DNA of 64,000 nucleotides from Paenibacillus oceani (GCF_014705615.1 NZ_JACXJA010000029.1:1-64000); one strand, 5' to 3'; numbered from the stretch's first letter, positions 1-8,655 are shown. Numbers and translations are program-made. Notes: generated by a model from the sequence alone, not told the origin.

Positions 1-181
1 ATTGGTTTTCCCTCCGAAATGGTCTGTTTGAACATAGTATGTCCCATTTTGATTCATTTCAAAGGTTCCACCTTTCATTTTACAGACCCGTGCTCAACTC
101 CGCTGTCTTTGGTAAATTGTTGATTCTTTCCTTGTTGACTAGTCGTTACCACCACCAGAAACCGCAAGATCCTTCGCCCGT
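1..181. other. Window edge, no gene recognised
   Basis: This stretch lies downstream of the minus-strand GntR gene. Frames that run through it overlap that gene and have no recognisable protein character. I see no clear hairpin followed by a U-run, so no terminator is called. Confidence 0.4.
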
Positions 182-901
182 TCAGCTCTTCCGCTGTATC
201 GATTTCATCAGCTCGTCTTCGACGTGGTTCAGATGGCGGCGCATCTCGGCCTGCGCCCGCTCGACCTCGCGCGCCGCTACTGCATCGAATATCGCCTTAT
301 GCTCGTGCCACAGCTGGCTTGCGATCGCTTTGTTCGCGTACAGCCTGACGCGCCGGGTCTCCCGGATCGTCAGCTCCACCTGTGCAGAGATCGTCTCCAG
401 CAACTTAACCATGACGGAATTATGCGTCGCTTTCGCCAGCGTCAGGTGAAACCGCATGTCCTGCTTTTCCCCGACCGCTTCCGTTCCGAGCTCGCTGTCC
501 ATGTCGGACAAGACGTTCTGCAAGGCGGCCAGATCCTCGTCCGTCCGCTTCGCAGCGGCCAGGCCCGCGTTGGCGACCTCCAGGGAGATGCGCGCCTCGA
601 GCAGCTCGGCGACCGCTTCCAGGCTCGTGAACAAAAACTCGAACCGGGGGACCTCCATCTCGATGTCCTCGATGCTGCGAACGTAGCAGCCTTCGCCTTG
701 GCGAATCTCGATCAGTCCCATCGCCTTCAGCATGCTTAGCGCTTCGCGCATCGTCGAACGGCCGACCTGGTACCGTTCCGTCAGCTCCCGGGTGGAAGGC
801 AGCTTATGGCCGGGCGGCAGTTTCCCGCCGACGATCTGCTGCTTAATCTGCTCGGCGATTTGTTCGTATATTTTATTTGCGGCAATACGCGTCACTTCCA
901 T
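182..901 (-). CDS. GntR family regulator, FadR subfamily
   Basis: A 239-residue DNA-binding regulator. Residues about 10-75 form the GntR winged helix (LPSTRELTERYQVGRSTMRE is the typical recognition-helix region). Residues about 95-225 look like an all-helical FCD ligand domain with the expected histidines (RFHLTLAKATHN and RRHLNHVEDE). FadR-type proteins respond to organic acids and usually control the gene next door, but the ligand is not predictable here. It diverges from the XRE-cupin regulator at 1229, and the shared intergenic region holds a perfect inverted repeat at 1088-1105 that could be its operator. The product itself is clear at family level; its targets are inference. Confidence 0.9.
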   Translation of the reverse strand: MEVTRIAANKIYEQIAEQIKQQIVGGKLPPGHKLPSTRELTERYQVGRSTMREALSMLKAMGLIEIRQGEGCYVRSIEDIEMEVPRFEFLFTSLEAVAELLEARISLEVANAGLAAAKRTDEDLAALQNVLSDMDSELGTEAVGEKQDMRFHLTLAKATHNSVMVKLLETISAQVELTIRETRRVRLYANKAIASQLWHEHKAIFDAVAAREVERAQAEMRRHLNHVEDELMKSIQRKS

Positions 902-1087
902 CCCTGAGCCTCCATCGGAAAAATATTATTCTATTGTAGCACAGGAGAATACGGTATGGGAAAAGTACGGCCCGGCGTCTTGCTTTCCATTGCTGCACGC
1001 TCTGTCTTGGACGACTGGATCTTGCCCATTCAACCGCGCCAAGTATTCATTTCGACCTGACCCGGTTCGTTTATGCGACGACGACCG

Positions 1088-1105
1088 GGTTAACTCAAGT
1101 TAACC
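1088..1105. promoter_or_regulatory. Perfect inverted repeat, candidate operator
   Basis: GGTTAAC, a four-base spacer TCAA, then GTTAACC. It lies between two divergently transcribed regulators (GntR ending its coding start at 901, XRE-cupin starting at 1229). The geometry suits a dimeric repressor. No U-run follows, so it is unlikely to be a terminator. Which regulator binds is unknown. Confidence 0.45.
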
Positions 1106-1162
1106 GCAGGCACAGGTACGTTCCCGCTCCCCGGTAACATTCCCTTATAACCAACTTTCCAC

Positions 1163-1194
1163 TTGAAAATGTATCGTACAAAGTTATATTTGTA
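1163..1194 (+). promoter_or_regulatory. Promoter of XRE-cupin gene with overlapping palindrome
   Basis: TTGAAA at 1163-1168 and TATATT at 1185-1190 give a 16-bp spacer. A perfect inverted repeat, TACAAA-gttata-TTTGTA (1177-1194), covers the -10 element. This is the place expected for autorepression by the XRE protein encoded directly downstream. Confidence 0.45.
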
Positions 1195-1228
1195 TAGTAT
1201 AGTACACAAAAAGGAGGGATGCTCTCCG

Positions 1229-1786
1229 ATGGACTCCATTCACGTCCGGATCGGCCATAACTTGCAGCGCATCCGCAAGATGAGGGGATTAAGCCTGGAC
1301 AAGATGGCGAACCTGACGAACGTAAGCAAGGGGACGCTGCACCAGATCGAGCGGGGAGAGCTGCAGCCCACCGTGACGACCGTATGGAAAATTGCGACAG
1401 GACTGAACGTCTCGTTCTCCGCTTTGCTTAAGGAGGAGGAGGCAGCCGTAACGATCGCGACGAGGAAGGAAGTTCCGGATGTCACGGAGGATGACGGACG
1501 ATGCCGTGTGTATATGCTGTTTCCGTTCGACCCGCAAACCCGGATCGAAACGTTCACGATTACGATAAGTCCAGGCGGACGTTACACGTCGCCTCCTCAT
1601 AACGACGGCGTTCAGGAGTATATTACGATTGTCTCGGGCGTGTTCCGGATGGAAGTCCAGGAGGAACCGTATACGCTGCGGGAAGGACAGGCGATCCGTT
1701 TTGCAGGGAATGTGCGGCACAGCTACATCAACGATTCCGAGGCGGACGTCGTGCTGCATGTGGTTATGCATTATTCCGATTTATAG
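1229..1786 (+). CDS. XRE family regulator with cupin sensor domain
   Basis: A 185-residue two-domain regulator. Residues about 5-60 are a lambda-repressor-type helix-turn-helix (LDKMANLTNVSKGTLHQIER). Residues about 105-180 are a cupin_2 barrel that would bind a small ligand or metal. The start was placed at ATG 1229 because AAGGAGGG sits at 1211-1218; an upstream ATG in frame has no ribosome binding site. The YbaK-like gene follows 37 bases later and may be cotranscribed. Proteins of this architecture (PuuR-like) often control amine or amino-acid catabolism. The specific target here is unknown. Confidence 0.9.
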   Translation: MDSIHVRIGHNLQRIRKMRGLSLDKMANLTNVSKGTLHQIERGELQPTVTTVWKIATGLNVSFSALLKEEEAAVTIATRKEVPDVTEDDGRCRVYMLFPFDPQTRIETFTITISPGGRYTSPPHNDGVQEYITIVSGVFRMEVQEEPYTLREGQAIRFAGNVRHSYINDSEADVVLHVVMHYSDL

Positions 1787-1823
1787 AAACAGATTAACGG
1801 AGAAGAGAGTGGAGGGACTGGCT

Positions 1824-2303
1824 ATGACCATTTTGCTGAAAGAGAGCGCGCAACGGGTGCAGAACCTGTTAACGGAGATGGGGTATGCCCGCCAGGTCGT
1901 GGAGCTGCCGGACAGCGCGCGTACCGCCCAGGAAGCGGCGGATGCGATCGGCTGCGGCGTGGCGCAAATCGCCAAATCGATTATTTTCCGGCTACGGAAC
2001 TCGGACAAGCCCTTGCTGGTCGTCGCAAGCGGAGTGAACCGGGTGAATGAGAAACTTCTATCCGGATTGCTGAACGACAAGCTGCTGAAGGCGGATGCGG
2101 ACTATGTGCGTGAACGTACAGGATTTGTAATCGGCGGGGTTGCCCCGATCGGCCATCTTCAAGAAATCGTGACGTTGATCGATGAAGATTTATTCCGGTT
2201 CGACACGGTCTGGGCGGCGGCGGGACATCCGAAAGCGGTGTTCGAGCTGAAGCCGGATGAACTGGCCGCGATGACCGGCGGTCAAGTGACCCGGATCTGT
2301 TAA
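1824..2303 (+). CDS. YbaK/EbsC family aminoacyl-tRNA deacylase
   Basis: A 159-residue YbaK/prolyl-tRNA-deacylase-associated domain protein. These proteins hydrolyse mischarged tRNAs (for example Ala- or Cys-tRNA-Pro) in the cytoplasm. The conserved lysine region (QIAKSIIFR), the glycine-rich GFVIGGVAPIGH segment and the closing AAAGHPKAVFEL segment are all present. The full-length single domain starts at ATG 1824 after GGAGGG. It sits in the same direction as the XRE-cupin gene, so cotranscription is likely. Exact amino-acid specificity cannot be read from sequence. Confidence 0.88.
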   Translation: MTILLKESAQRVQNLLTEMGYARQVVELPDSARTAQEAADAIGCGVAQIAKSIIFRLRNSDKPLLVVASGVNRVNEKLLSGLLNDKLLKADADYVRERTGFVIGGVAPIGHLQEIVTLIDEDLFRFDTVWAAAGHPKAVFELKPDELAAMTGGQVTRIC

Positions 2304-2439
2304 GACGGGCTGTCTGCCCATCGGATAAGAAAAGCTTCTATACGAAGCATTTCCAAGGGGGAATGACCCTTGTCTACCTAAGAGGCAGCTTATCCGGGTT
2401 CAGAATGTCCCGGCTCGCTTTAAGGCCGAAAATCCATAA

Positions 2440-2480
2440 CAAACGCCCGATCATGGCCGTAAAGCCAAACCGGGCGTTCG
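2440..2480 (-). terminator. Intrinsic terminator of the NlpC/P60 gene
   Basis: AACGCCCG at 2442-2449 pairs with CGGGCGTT at 2471-2478. On the minus strand the hairpin is followed by TTGTTATGG and further T residues. It lies just downstream of the stop at 2514. Confidence 0.6.
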
Positions 2481-2513
2481 TCATATCGCTAGTATTCGAA
2501 TCCTATAAGTCCG

Positions 2514-3395
2514 TTACAGTACGCGGCGAGCGCTTATGTAATGATTGGCCCAATACCCCGATTCCAGCGAAGAGATTCCGACGCCGTTAAAGGAAGGGCT
2601 GTTGTGGATGAACTGTCCGTTACCCATATAGATGCCGACGTGGTTGATCGTTCCGGCCTTGCTTGTCCAGAAAAAGACCAGATCGCCCTTCTGCAGATTG
2701 CTCTTGGATACGGCGGCACCGTCATCTTTCTGGAATCGCGTTCCCCATTTCATCGATACGCCTTCCAGACCGAACACGTATTTCGTGAAAGACGAGCAGT
2801 CCAGCACCGATGGAGCCCGGTTAGCGCCGAACTCATACCGCACTTTGCCGATCAGCGATTTGGCATGGGCGATAATCCGGTCGGCTTTGGCCGATGAAGG
2901 TACGGTAGGCGGCTGGGTGGTCGGCGGCTTTGTCGATCCGCCGTTGTATGAAACGTAGTCTGTCGATATGTATCCTTGTTGTCCGCCTACGGAAATATGT
3001 AACCAGTAATTATTGACTTTGCTTAGCACCTGAAAGGTCGTTCCGGTTTTCAGCAGCCTGTACACGGAGCTGTCTGTGGACGGCGCCGACCGGAAATTGG
3101 CCGATTTGGTAACAGTGCCGCTGCCGGTGGATGGTGCTGTAGAACCGCTTATGTAATCGGTCGATACGTATCCGACTTTTCCGTTATAGGAAACTTTCAG
3201 CCAGTACGAGTTTACCTTTTCCAAAATATCGACGGTAGAGCCTTTGCTAATCAATTGATAGACACTGCTGCCGGTGGATGGTGCCGATCGGAAGTTTACC
3301 GAACGTTCTACCGTGCCGGATGAGGCGAAGGCGCTTGTGGAAATCGTAAGGGACAGTGCTGCGATAGAAACCATACTGATAATCTTCTTTTTCAT
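2514..3395 (-). CDS. Secreted NlpC/P60 peptidase with two SH3b domains
   Basis: A 293-residue cell-wall hydrolase. A Sec signal peptide covers about residues 1-25 (MKKKIISMVS, hydrophobic core, cleavage after SAFA). Two bacterial SH3 domains follow (about 28-83 and 93-150; both carry the NFRSAPST signature). A Thr/Pro linker leads to the catalytic NlpC/P60 domain (about 170-293), with Cys200 in LDCSSF, His252 in INHVGIYMG and a third polar residue near His264. The enzyme would cut the gamma-D-Glu-diaminopimelate bond of peptidoglycan stem peptides. The start at 3395 is fixed by the AGGAGGAG site directly upstream. It is a single gene with its own terminator. Confidence 0.93.
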   Translation of the reverse strand: MKKKIISMVSIAALSLTISTSAFASSGTVERSVNFRSAPSTGSSVYQLISKGSTVDILEKVNSYWLKVSYNGKVGYVSTDYISGSTAPSTGSGTVTKSANFRSAPSTDSSVYRLLKTGTTFQVLSKVNNYWLHISVGGQQGYISTDYVSYNGGSTKPPTTQPPTVPSSAKADRIIAHAKSLIGKVRYEFGANRAPSVLDCSSFTKYVFGLEGVSMKWGTRFQKDDGAAVSKSNLQKGDLVFFWTSKAGTINHVGIYMGNGQFIHNSPSFNGVGISSLESGYWANHYISARRVL

Positions 3396-3498
3396 GTCAT
3401 CTCCTCCTGAAGCAATTGTAGCCTTGATAGGAATACTTTTCATTGTTGAAAATATAGCATGTAAGTAAATCTGTCCCATTCTTTCATCCGATCGGCGG

Positions 3499-5229
3499 TT
3501 AAGCGTCCCCCAGAAACCGGGATAATGCCGGGTCAATCCGGCCTCCGGTTAAAGCGATGATTTGATCGGCATACCGCAGCGCATACGGCTTCGCGCTCAC
3601 CACGAGGCAGGTGATTCCGCGTGCTTGCCGGATCGCGTCGATCCGCTCCCACAGCAAGTTCTCCGTCTCCGCATCCAGCGCGCTGGAACTATCGTCGAGC
3701 ACCCACAGCTCCGCTTGGCGGTAAGCCATCCGGGCGATCGCGACACGCTGCCGCTGGCCACCCGACAACGTCAAGCCGGACGCGCCGAGCAGCGTATCCA
3801 CCCCGCGCGGACAACGAGCCAAGTCGTCCTCCAGTACAGCCGTTCTTACCGCGTCGTCCAACCGCATATCCGAATCGGGATAGCCGAGCCGGATATTGTC
3901 CCTCACCGAACCACTGAACAGCGCGGGCATCTGGGGCACGTAAGCGGCTGCCGACGGAACCATAAAGCTTGCCGGATCAGCGATCCGTTCCCCGTTCCAG
4001 CTCAGCTCTCCCGCCGTTTTCGGGAGAAGTCCGAGCATCGTCCGCAGCAGTGTTGTTTTGCCCGAACCCACCGGTCCCGTCACGACCGTAAACGATCCGC
4101 GGGGCAGACGGAACGTTATATCCCGGATTCCTTGATCCGTGCCGGGATAGCTGTAGCCGATCCGGCGCACTTCAACCAGATCAAGTCGGCGGGGCGGCAG
4201 CGTCTGAAGCTGGAAAACCGGAGGTTCCCGGTCCAAATAAAGCGTGTCGTACCGCGTTAACGTCTGTACGCTGCCGTCTCCGAGCAGGCGGCCGATCCGT
4301 CCGAGCGAAACTTCCGTTGTGCGCAGTCCGGACGTAACCGTCCCGTACAGCCGGATCATCTGGGCGACATAACCCAGAAAGTAAACATACAGCGTAAATC
4401 CGCCGACCGTGAAGCCCGCTTGTTCCATCGTATACCCGATCAGCAGAAGGAATAGGGCCATGCCTACGTTCACGATGTTATCCAGCACCGATTCCATCAC
4501 AACCGTAAATACCGCGTTCCGCTTGCCTGCCGCCGCGCGCTCTTTTCCCAGCTTGCCGAGTCTGTCCAATAAAGCGCCGTCGGCGTTGTTGATGCGGATC
4601 GCCTGATGGTGGCGGAAAATGTCCGTCAACTGTCCGAGATACAGGTCCGTAGCGCTCTGCTGCCGTTCGAAATAAACAGCAATGCGCGGCTTCAGCAGCC
4701 GGACCGCAAGCAGGGCGAGCAGAAGGGGAGCGAACAAGGCAAGCGTCGCCGTCCAGTCGATCAGGCTCAAGGTGACGAAACCGATCAGAGCGAAGAGCGA
4801 ATAACCGAGCAGATACGGAAATTGCCACATCAGCGATTCGGGCATCGCCACGTCGGTCCGCAGCATATTCATCAAGGTTCCGTGGCTAACGGGCAACGCC
4901 GCCGCGCCCGGCTGCTCCAGCACGTGCCGGTACATGTTTCGCCGGAAGACGGCGCGTATAATTTCCGTCCAGCCGTAGCTCAGCGCCAGATCGACCGAAT
5001 AGGCGAATGCCTGAACGAGCGGGACGACAATCAGCAGCGCCACGATTCCGTACAATTGCGCCTCCGTTAGACCCGAAGCGCTTGCCGCCTGATCGAAAAA
5101 ACGTTTGATCAACATCCCGGACAGCACCCCCAGTCCGGCGAAGCCGACTATGCGGAGAACGGTAACTGCGGAATAATGAAACGGATAGTACCAAAAAATG
5201 TTTTTCAAAACCGTCCATACGTTACGCAT
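3499..5229 (-). CDS. ABC exporter half-subunit with degenerate ATP site
   Basis: A 576-residue half-transporter: six membrane helices in about residues 1-310, then a nucleotide-binding domain. Walker A is GPVGSGKTT and the signature is canonical (LSGGQRQR). The Walker B is LWVLDD, with Asp where the catalytic Glu should be, and the switch histidine is replaced (VVSAKP). It overlaps the upstream partner by eight bases, so the two are translationally coupled. The ATG at 5229 was preferred to upstream in-frame starts because of this coupling. Together they fit a heterodimeric exporter of the BmrCD or TM287/288 type. The substrate is unknown, though drugs, peptides or lipids are usual. Confidence 0.88.
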   Translation of the reverse strand: MRNVWTVLKNIFWYYPFHYSAVTVLRIVGFAGLGVLSGMLIKRFFDQAASASGLTEAQLYGIVALLIVVPLVQAFAYSVDLALSYGWTEIIRAVFRRNMYRHVLEQPGAAALPVSHGTLMNMLRTDVAMPESLMWQFPYLLGYSLFALIGFVTLSLIDWTATLALFAPLLLALLAVRLLKPRIAVYFERQQSATDLYLGQLTDIFRHHQAIRINNADGALLDRLGKLGKERAAAGKRNAVFTVVMESVLDNIVNVGMALFLLLIGYTMEQAGFTVGGFTLYVYFLGYVAQMIRLYGTVTSGLRTTEVSLGRIGRLLGDGSVQTLTRYDTLYLDREPPVFQLQTLPPRRLDLVEVRRIGYSYPGTDQGIRDITFRLPRGSFTVVTGPVGSGKTTLLRTMLGLLPKTAGELSWNGERIADPASFMVPSAAAYVPQMPALFSGSVRDNIRLGYPDSDMRLDDAVRTAVLEDDLARCPRGVDTLLGASGLTLSGGQRQRVAIARMAYRQAELWVLDDSSSALDAETENLLWERIDAIRQARGITCLVVSAKPYALRYADQIIALTGGRIDPALSRFLGDA

Positions 5230-6982
5230 CGCCGGCACCTGCTTCCCTTCGCCATTTGGCATACTCCGAAGACGGATAACGTGCGAGCAACGCGGTTTCC
5301 CCGAATTCGACCGCTTGGCCGTCCCGCAGCAGCAGCACATAGTCCGTGTTCTCGACGGCTTGCACCCGGTGGGCGATAATAATGGATGTGCGTGACCGGG
5401 TCAGCGCGTTAATCGCGTTCCCGATTGTCCGCTCTGTGGCGGAATCTAGGAGGGACGTCGCTTCGTCGAGAATAACGAGCCCCGGGCTTCTCAGAAACGC
5501 TCTGGCCATAGCAAGGAGCTGCGCTTCGCCTGCGGAAAGATTGCTTCCGTCCCGTTCGATCAGCCGATCGAGACCGCCGGGAACCGCCTTCAGCCAATCG
5601 TCCAGCCGCAGCAGCGCGATCGCCTCCATAACCCGCTGATCGGATACGCCGGAATCAAACAGGGTGATATTGTCACGCAGCGTTCCTTCGAACAGCTCGA
5701 CGTGTTGGGGAACGTAGGCGATCGCCGCTCGCAAGCTGTCCTTGTCCAGCGTCCGTACATCCGTCCCGCCGAGCGCGACCGATCCGTGCTGCGCATCACA
5801 CATCCGGAATAAAAGTCTCGCGACCGTCGTTTTGCCGCTTCCGCTTTTCCCGACGACCCCGAGCGACCGCCCTGCGGGAATATGGAAGCTGACTCCCCGC
5901 AAAACCGGATCGGTCCCGTCGTATCCGAACGAGACGTTATCGAAGCTCACCGGGATGCCGTCATCGCCGTTCCAACGGAAAGAACGGCCGCTCTGCTTCG
6001 AATCAGCGTTGTCCGCATCAGCCAAAAGCTCCCTGACGCGATCTGCCGAAGCGCCGGCCTGCTGCAAGTCCGACATTTCCCCGACGATATTGCGCAGAGG
6101 GACGAGCAGCAGCGTCATGTAGTAATACACTTGAAACATCGTACCCAGACTCAGTCCGCTGCCGTGAACCGAGAGCAGCCCCATCGCCAGGAGCATGGCG
6201 GCCATGACGGAAGCCAGCGTAATGTCGCCGGTATTAAGAACGACGGCCAACGTTTTTCCCGTTTGTTTGCGTACCGGATACAGCCGTCTTAAGCCCCGGT
6301 AGTAGACGGAGAAGGCGTAGGAGGAGCCGTTCAGCGCGCGGATGTCTTCCCGCCCCGAGAGAGTTTCGTCCAGGAGCCCGAGCAGGCTGGCGGATTGGGC
6401 CATATAGCTTTTTACAGTGGCGGTTCCGTAACTTCCCATCCGGTGCAAGATGAGCAGCGCTGCCGTAGAGCAGAGTAAACCAACCCAGCCGAGAAGCGGA
6501 TGGAGGAAAAAAATCGCGGCGACAATGCCGGCGATCAGGAGATGATTGCCGATCACCTTCAAGAGAAAGGCGGACAAAAAGTTGCCGAGTCTGCCGACAT
6601 CACCATCGATCCGTTCGACCAGCTCGCCCGGTGTGTGTGCATGGTAAAAGGCCAGCTCGCGTCTCAAGCATGCCCGGGTCAGATCAAGCCGCAGCCGGTT
6701 CGTCACTTTCCAGTGGAGATCGGAGGTGAGCGACTGAACGACAATTACAAGCAGCTGTCGACTCATCGTCAGCGTCAGGAACAGCAAGGCGGTGACGAAT
6801 AGCAAGGACGATTCGGCGCCCGCAGCAGCGCGGTCGATAAAAAGTCCGATGTACCGGGGGCTGTACATGTGGATCACGATGCCTGTGCAGATTAAGGCGA
6901 AAAGTAGAAAAATACGCGTTCGGTGAGGGGACAACCGTTCCAGCAAAAACCGGACACGGCTTCGGTATGGCGGTGCCGTCAT
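5222..6982 (-). CDS. ABC exporter half-subunit with catalytic Walker B
   Basis: A 586-residue half-transporter and the first gene of the exporter pair. Six membrane helices precede a nucleotide-binding domain with Walker A GKSGSGKTT, Walker B LVILDEATS with a normal catalytic Glu, and an intact switch histidine (IIIAHR). Its signature is altered to LSAGEAQ. In a heterodimer this poor signature faces the partner's poor Walker B, and the partner's LSGGQ faces this good Walker B. The start at 6982 has AAGGAGGT upstream. No regulator gene lies next to it. Confidence 0.9.
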   Translation of the reverse strand: MTAPPYRSRVRFLLERLSPHRTRIFLLFALICTGIVIHMYSPRYIGLFIDRAAAGAESSLLFVTALLFLTLTMSRQLLVIVVQSLTSDLHWKVTNRLRLDLTRACLRRELAFYHAHTPGELVERIDGDVGRLGNFLSAFLLKVIGNHLLIAGIVAAIFFLHPLLGWVGLLCSTAALLILHRMGSYGTATVKSYMAQSASLLGLLDETLSGREDIRALNGSSYAFSVYYRGLRRLYPVRKQTGKTLAVVLNTGDITLASVMAAMLLAMGLLSVHGSGLSLGTMFQVYYYMTLLLVPLRNIVGEMSDLQQAGASADRVRELLADADNADSKQSGRSFRWNGDDGIPVSFDNVSFGYDGTDPVLRGVSFHIPAGRSLGVVGKSGSGKTTVARLLFRMCDAQHGSVALGGTDVRTLDKDSLRAAIAYVPQHVELFEGTLRDNITLFDSGVSDQRVMEAIALLRLDDWLKAVPGGLDRLIERDGSNLSAGEAQLLAMARAFLRSPGLVILDEATSLLDSATERTIGNAINALTRSRTSIIIAHRVQAVENTDYVLLLRDGQAVEFGETALLARYPSSEYAKWRREAGAGDA

Positions 6983-7046
6983 GGGGACCTCCTTGGGCGG
7001 ATAAACTGTCACACCCAAAAAAGTAAAGGAAAAATAGGGAAAAGTA

Positions 7047-7075
7047 TAGACTTATAAATATCTTTTCGTTATACT
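7047..7075 (+). promoter_or_regulatory. Promoter for leader or small RNA upstream of the channel gene
   Basis: TAGACT (7047-7052), a 17-bp spacer and TATACT (7070-7075). Transcription would begin near 7082, about 50 bases before the hairpin at 7132 and about 170 bases before the channel start codon. Confidence 0.5.
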
Positions 7076-7131
7076 ATTATTATGGATGTCGAGGACACCC
7101 TGCTTGTGTTAAGATATGTCTAAAATGCGAC

Positions 7132-7156
7132 AACCCACAATGAATGTGGGTTTTTT
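7132..7156 (+). terminator. Hairpin with U-run in the channel leader
   Basis: AACCCACA (7132-7139), a five-base loop, TGTGGGTT (7145-7152) and further T residues. It lies between a good promoter and the channel gene, so it is either an attenuator for the channel or the end of a transcript of about 75 bases. Confidence 0.6.
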
Positions 7157-7253
7157 CTATGTTTGCGAGCGGATCGGGCCGGTCGGTGGTCAGCCGGTCT
7201 CGACGGCTGCGAAGATTCAGTCTCATACCGATCACGGAAAGAGGACCGCCGCC

Positions 7254-7643
7254 ATGCTTTCGTTTCTGCTTACCGTCAAAAGACTTCTGAGCGGAGTGAT
7301 CCGCGCATTTAAACAGGACAATTTCCGGGTTATTTTTGTACTGATCCTGCTCATGCTGCTGTCCGGGACGATCTTTTATACCGCCGAAGAAAACCTATCC
7401 GTTTTGGACGCTTTATTTTTTTGCGTAGCGACGCTAAGTACGGTCGGCCATCCCACCTTCGTACCCCAGTCGGATTTAGGTAAAATCTTTACGATGGTGT
7501 ATATCGTCGTAGGGACCGGACTGTTTCTGGCGCTCATCGCCCATCTCGCTTACGCGATCATGTTCCAGAATGAAGAGAAGAGGGACGCAACCAAGGTGTT
7601 CCTCCATAAAGCCAGACGAAAACGGTCTAACTCGGACGAATGA
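7254..7643 (+). CDS. Two-helix ion channel with TVGHP filter
   Basis: A 129-residue membrane protein with the layout of a minimal two-helix potassium channel: helix 1 at about residues 24-42, a pore helix and filter at about 55-75, then helix 2 at about 85-107 (IVVGTGLFLALIAHL). The filter region reads TLSTVGHPTF. Potassium channels have TVGYG and the NaK channel has TVGDG, so the Tyr-Gly pair is replaced by His-Pro. The start at 7254 removes an upstream extension that has no membrane or pore features. The basic C-terminal tail lacks an RCK ligand domain. The fold is well supported; ion selectivity is open. Confidence 0.8.
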   Translation: MLSFLLTVKRLLSGVIRAFKQDNFRVIFVLILLMLLSGTIFYTAEENLSVLDALFFCVATLSTVGHPTFVPQSDLGKIFTMVYIVVGTGLFLALIAHLAYAIMFQNEEKRDATKVFLHKARRKRSNSDE

Positions 7644-7734
7644 GCTGCCGACCTCCGCTGGAATGACTGATTGAAGAAGCGCGAACGGCAGCGAACCGAA
7701 CCGTATCGTATTGATGCATATACGAAACTCAAAG

Positions 7735-7770
7735 AACCGCCCGGATTCACATTGTCCGGACGGTTTTTCT
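7735..7770 (+). terminator. Terminator of the ion-channel gene
   Basis: AACCGCCCGGA pairs with TCCGGACGGTT with one mismatch, around a nine-base loop, and is followed by TTTCTT. Confidence 0.7.
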
Positions 7771-8007
7771 TAAAGAGATCGAGCCGCAGCAGTAGGCTCC
7801 GATTCCATCGCTTACTAGGCAGCAATTCCGAAGTGGGCGGAGAACAAAGAGAACGTTCATGCTCTTCCCCGTAAAGCGGGTAAAAGGCCCCCTTACTTGT
7901 CGAGTCAGCTAGTGCCGCAAGTTGATTATCGCGGCCGTTCGGCTTTCTGTCCTGCTACTAGTGGTGGGAACCAAATTACACTACAAATTATACTCCACCC
8001 TGCAACG
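7771..8007. other. Intergenic stretch between converging genes
   Basis: Noncoding space between the plus-strand channel gene and the minus-strand DUF2269-like gene. I see no convincing frame, repeat or RNA family in it. Confidence 0.4.
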
Positions 8008-8478
8008 TTACAGCCGCAGACTGACCACGAGAACCACGGACAAGATCGCCAGCATCAATACGGTAAATACCGTTACCGCCGGCAAAGCTGCGCCTGCACG
8101 CGGTGCGGCTGCCGCACTGCTCTCCGGCACGGTCAGCCGTTTGACCGCCTTGCGGCCGAACAGGGCGGTTAGCACGATTGCCGCCAGAATGATTGTCCCT
8201 CCCCCGCGTTCCATATAGGTGAGCCACAAAGGTTTTGCCGTATCGCCAAAGTCCATCTCGATAATCATCAAAATGCCGCTGACCAGCACCACGATGGAGC
8301 TTGGATGAGCCAGCCAGCCGAACAGCCGCACCGCTTTGCCAACAAGCGCCCTGGCTTCATGGGCTACGTCGCGCCTCCGTGCCATTGCGAGCAGGACGAC
8401 GATGGCGAATAACGCGCCGAACCAGAGGATCAAACCTGTCAAATGTAAAAACAACATTGTTCCGAACATACGGATCAT
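8008..8478 (-). CDS. Four-helix membrane protein, DUF2269/CopD-like
   Basis: A 156-residue integral membrane protein with four predicted helices (about 5-28, 53-70, 90-108, 133-154). Helix 1 carries a histidine in FLHLTGLILWFGA, and another sits in AHPSS before helix 2, a pattern seen in DUF2269 and CopD-like proteins that may bind heme or copper. The function is not established. The start at 8478 has AAGGTGAGGA upstream. It follows the MMPL gene in the same direction, but the 177-bp gap contains an inverted repeat, so it is probably a separate unit. Confidence 0.6.
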   Translation of the reverse strand: MIRMFGTMLFLHLTGLILWFGALFAIVVLLAMARRRDVAHEARALVGKAVRLFGWLAHPSSIVVLVSGILMIIEMDFGDTAKPLWLTYMERGGGTIILAAIVLTALFGRKAVKRLTVPESSAAAAPRAGAALPAVTVFTVLMLAILSVVLVVSLRL

Positions 8479-8572
8479 TCCTCACCTTCATTTTTTATAA
8501 ATACAGATTGATTGCTAACGCGATTAAATTTCAAAACGTTGCTTCGACAAAGCTTCGATAAGCAAACGGAGA

Positions 8573-8610
8573 GGCTCTGCTCGCAAGAAAAGATACGCTT
8601 ATGCAGAGCC
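8573..8610 (-). terminator. Inverted repeat after the MMPL gene
   Basis: GGCTCTGC (8573-8580) pairs perfectly with GCAGAGCC (8603-8610) across 22 bases. Only a mixed pyrimidine tract follows on the minus strand, so termination efficiency is uncertain. Confidence 0.45.
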
Positions 8611-8655
8611 GCTCATCATAGGAAATGTTCGTTTAGTCGTTTAGAAGCTTTTCTT

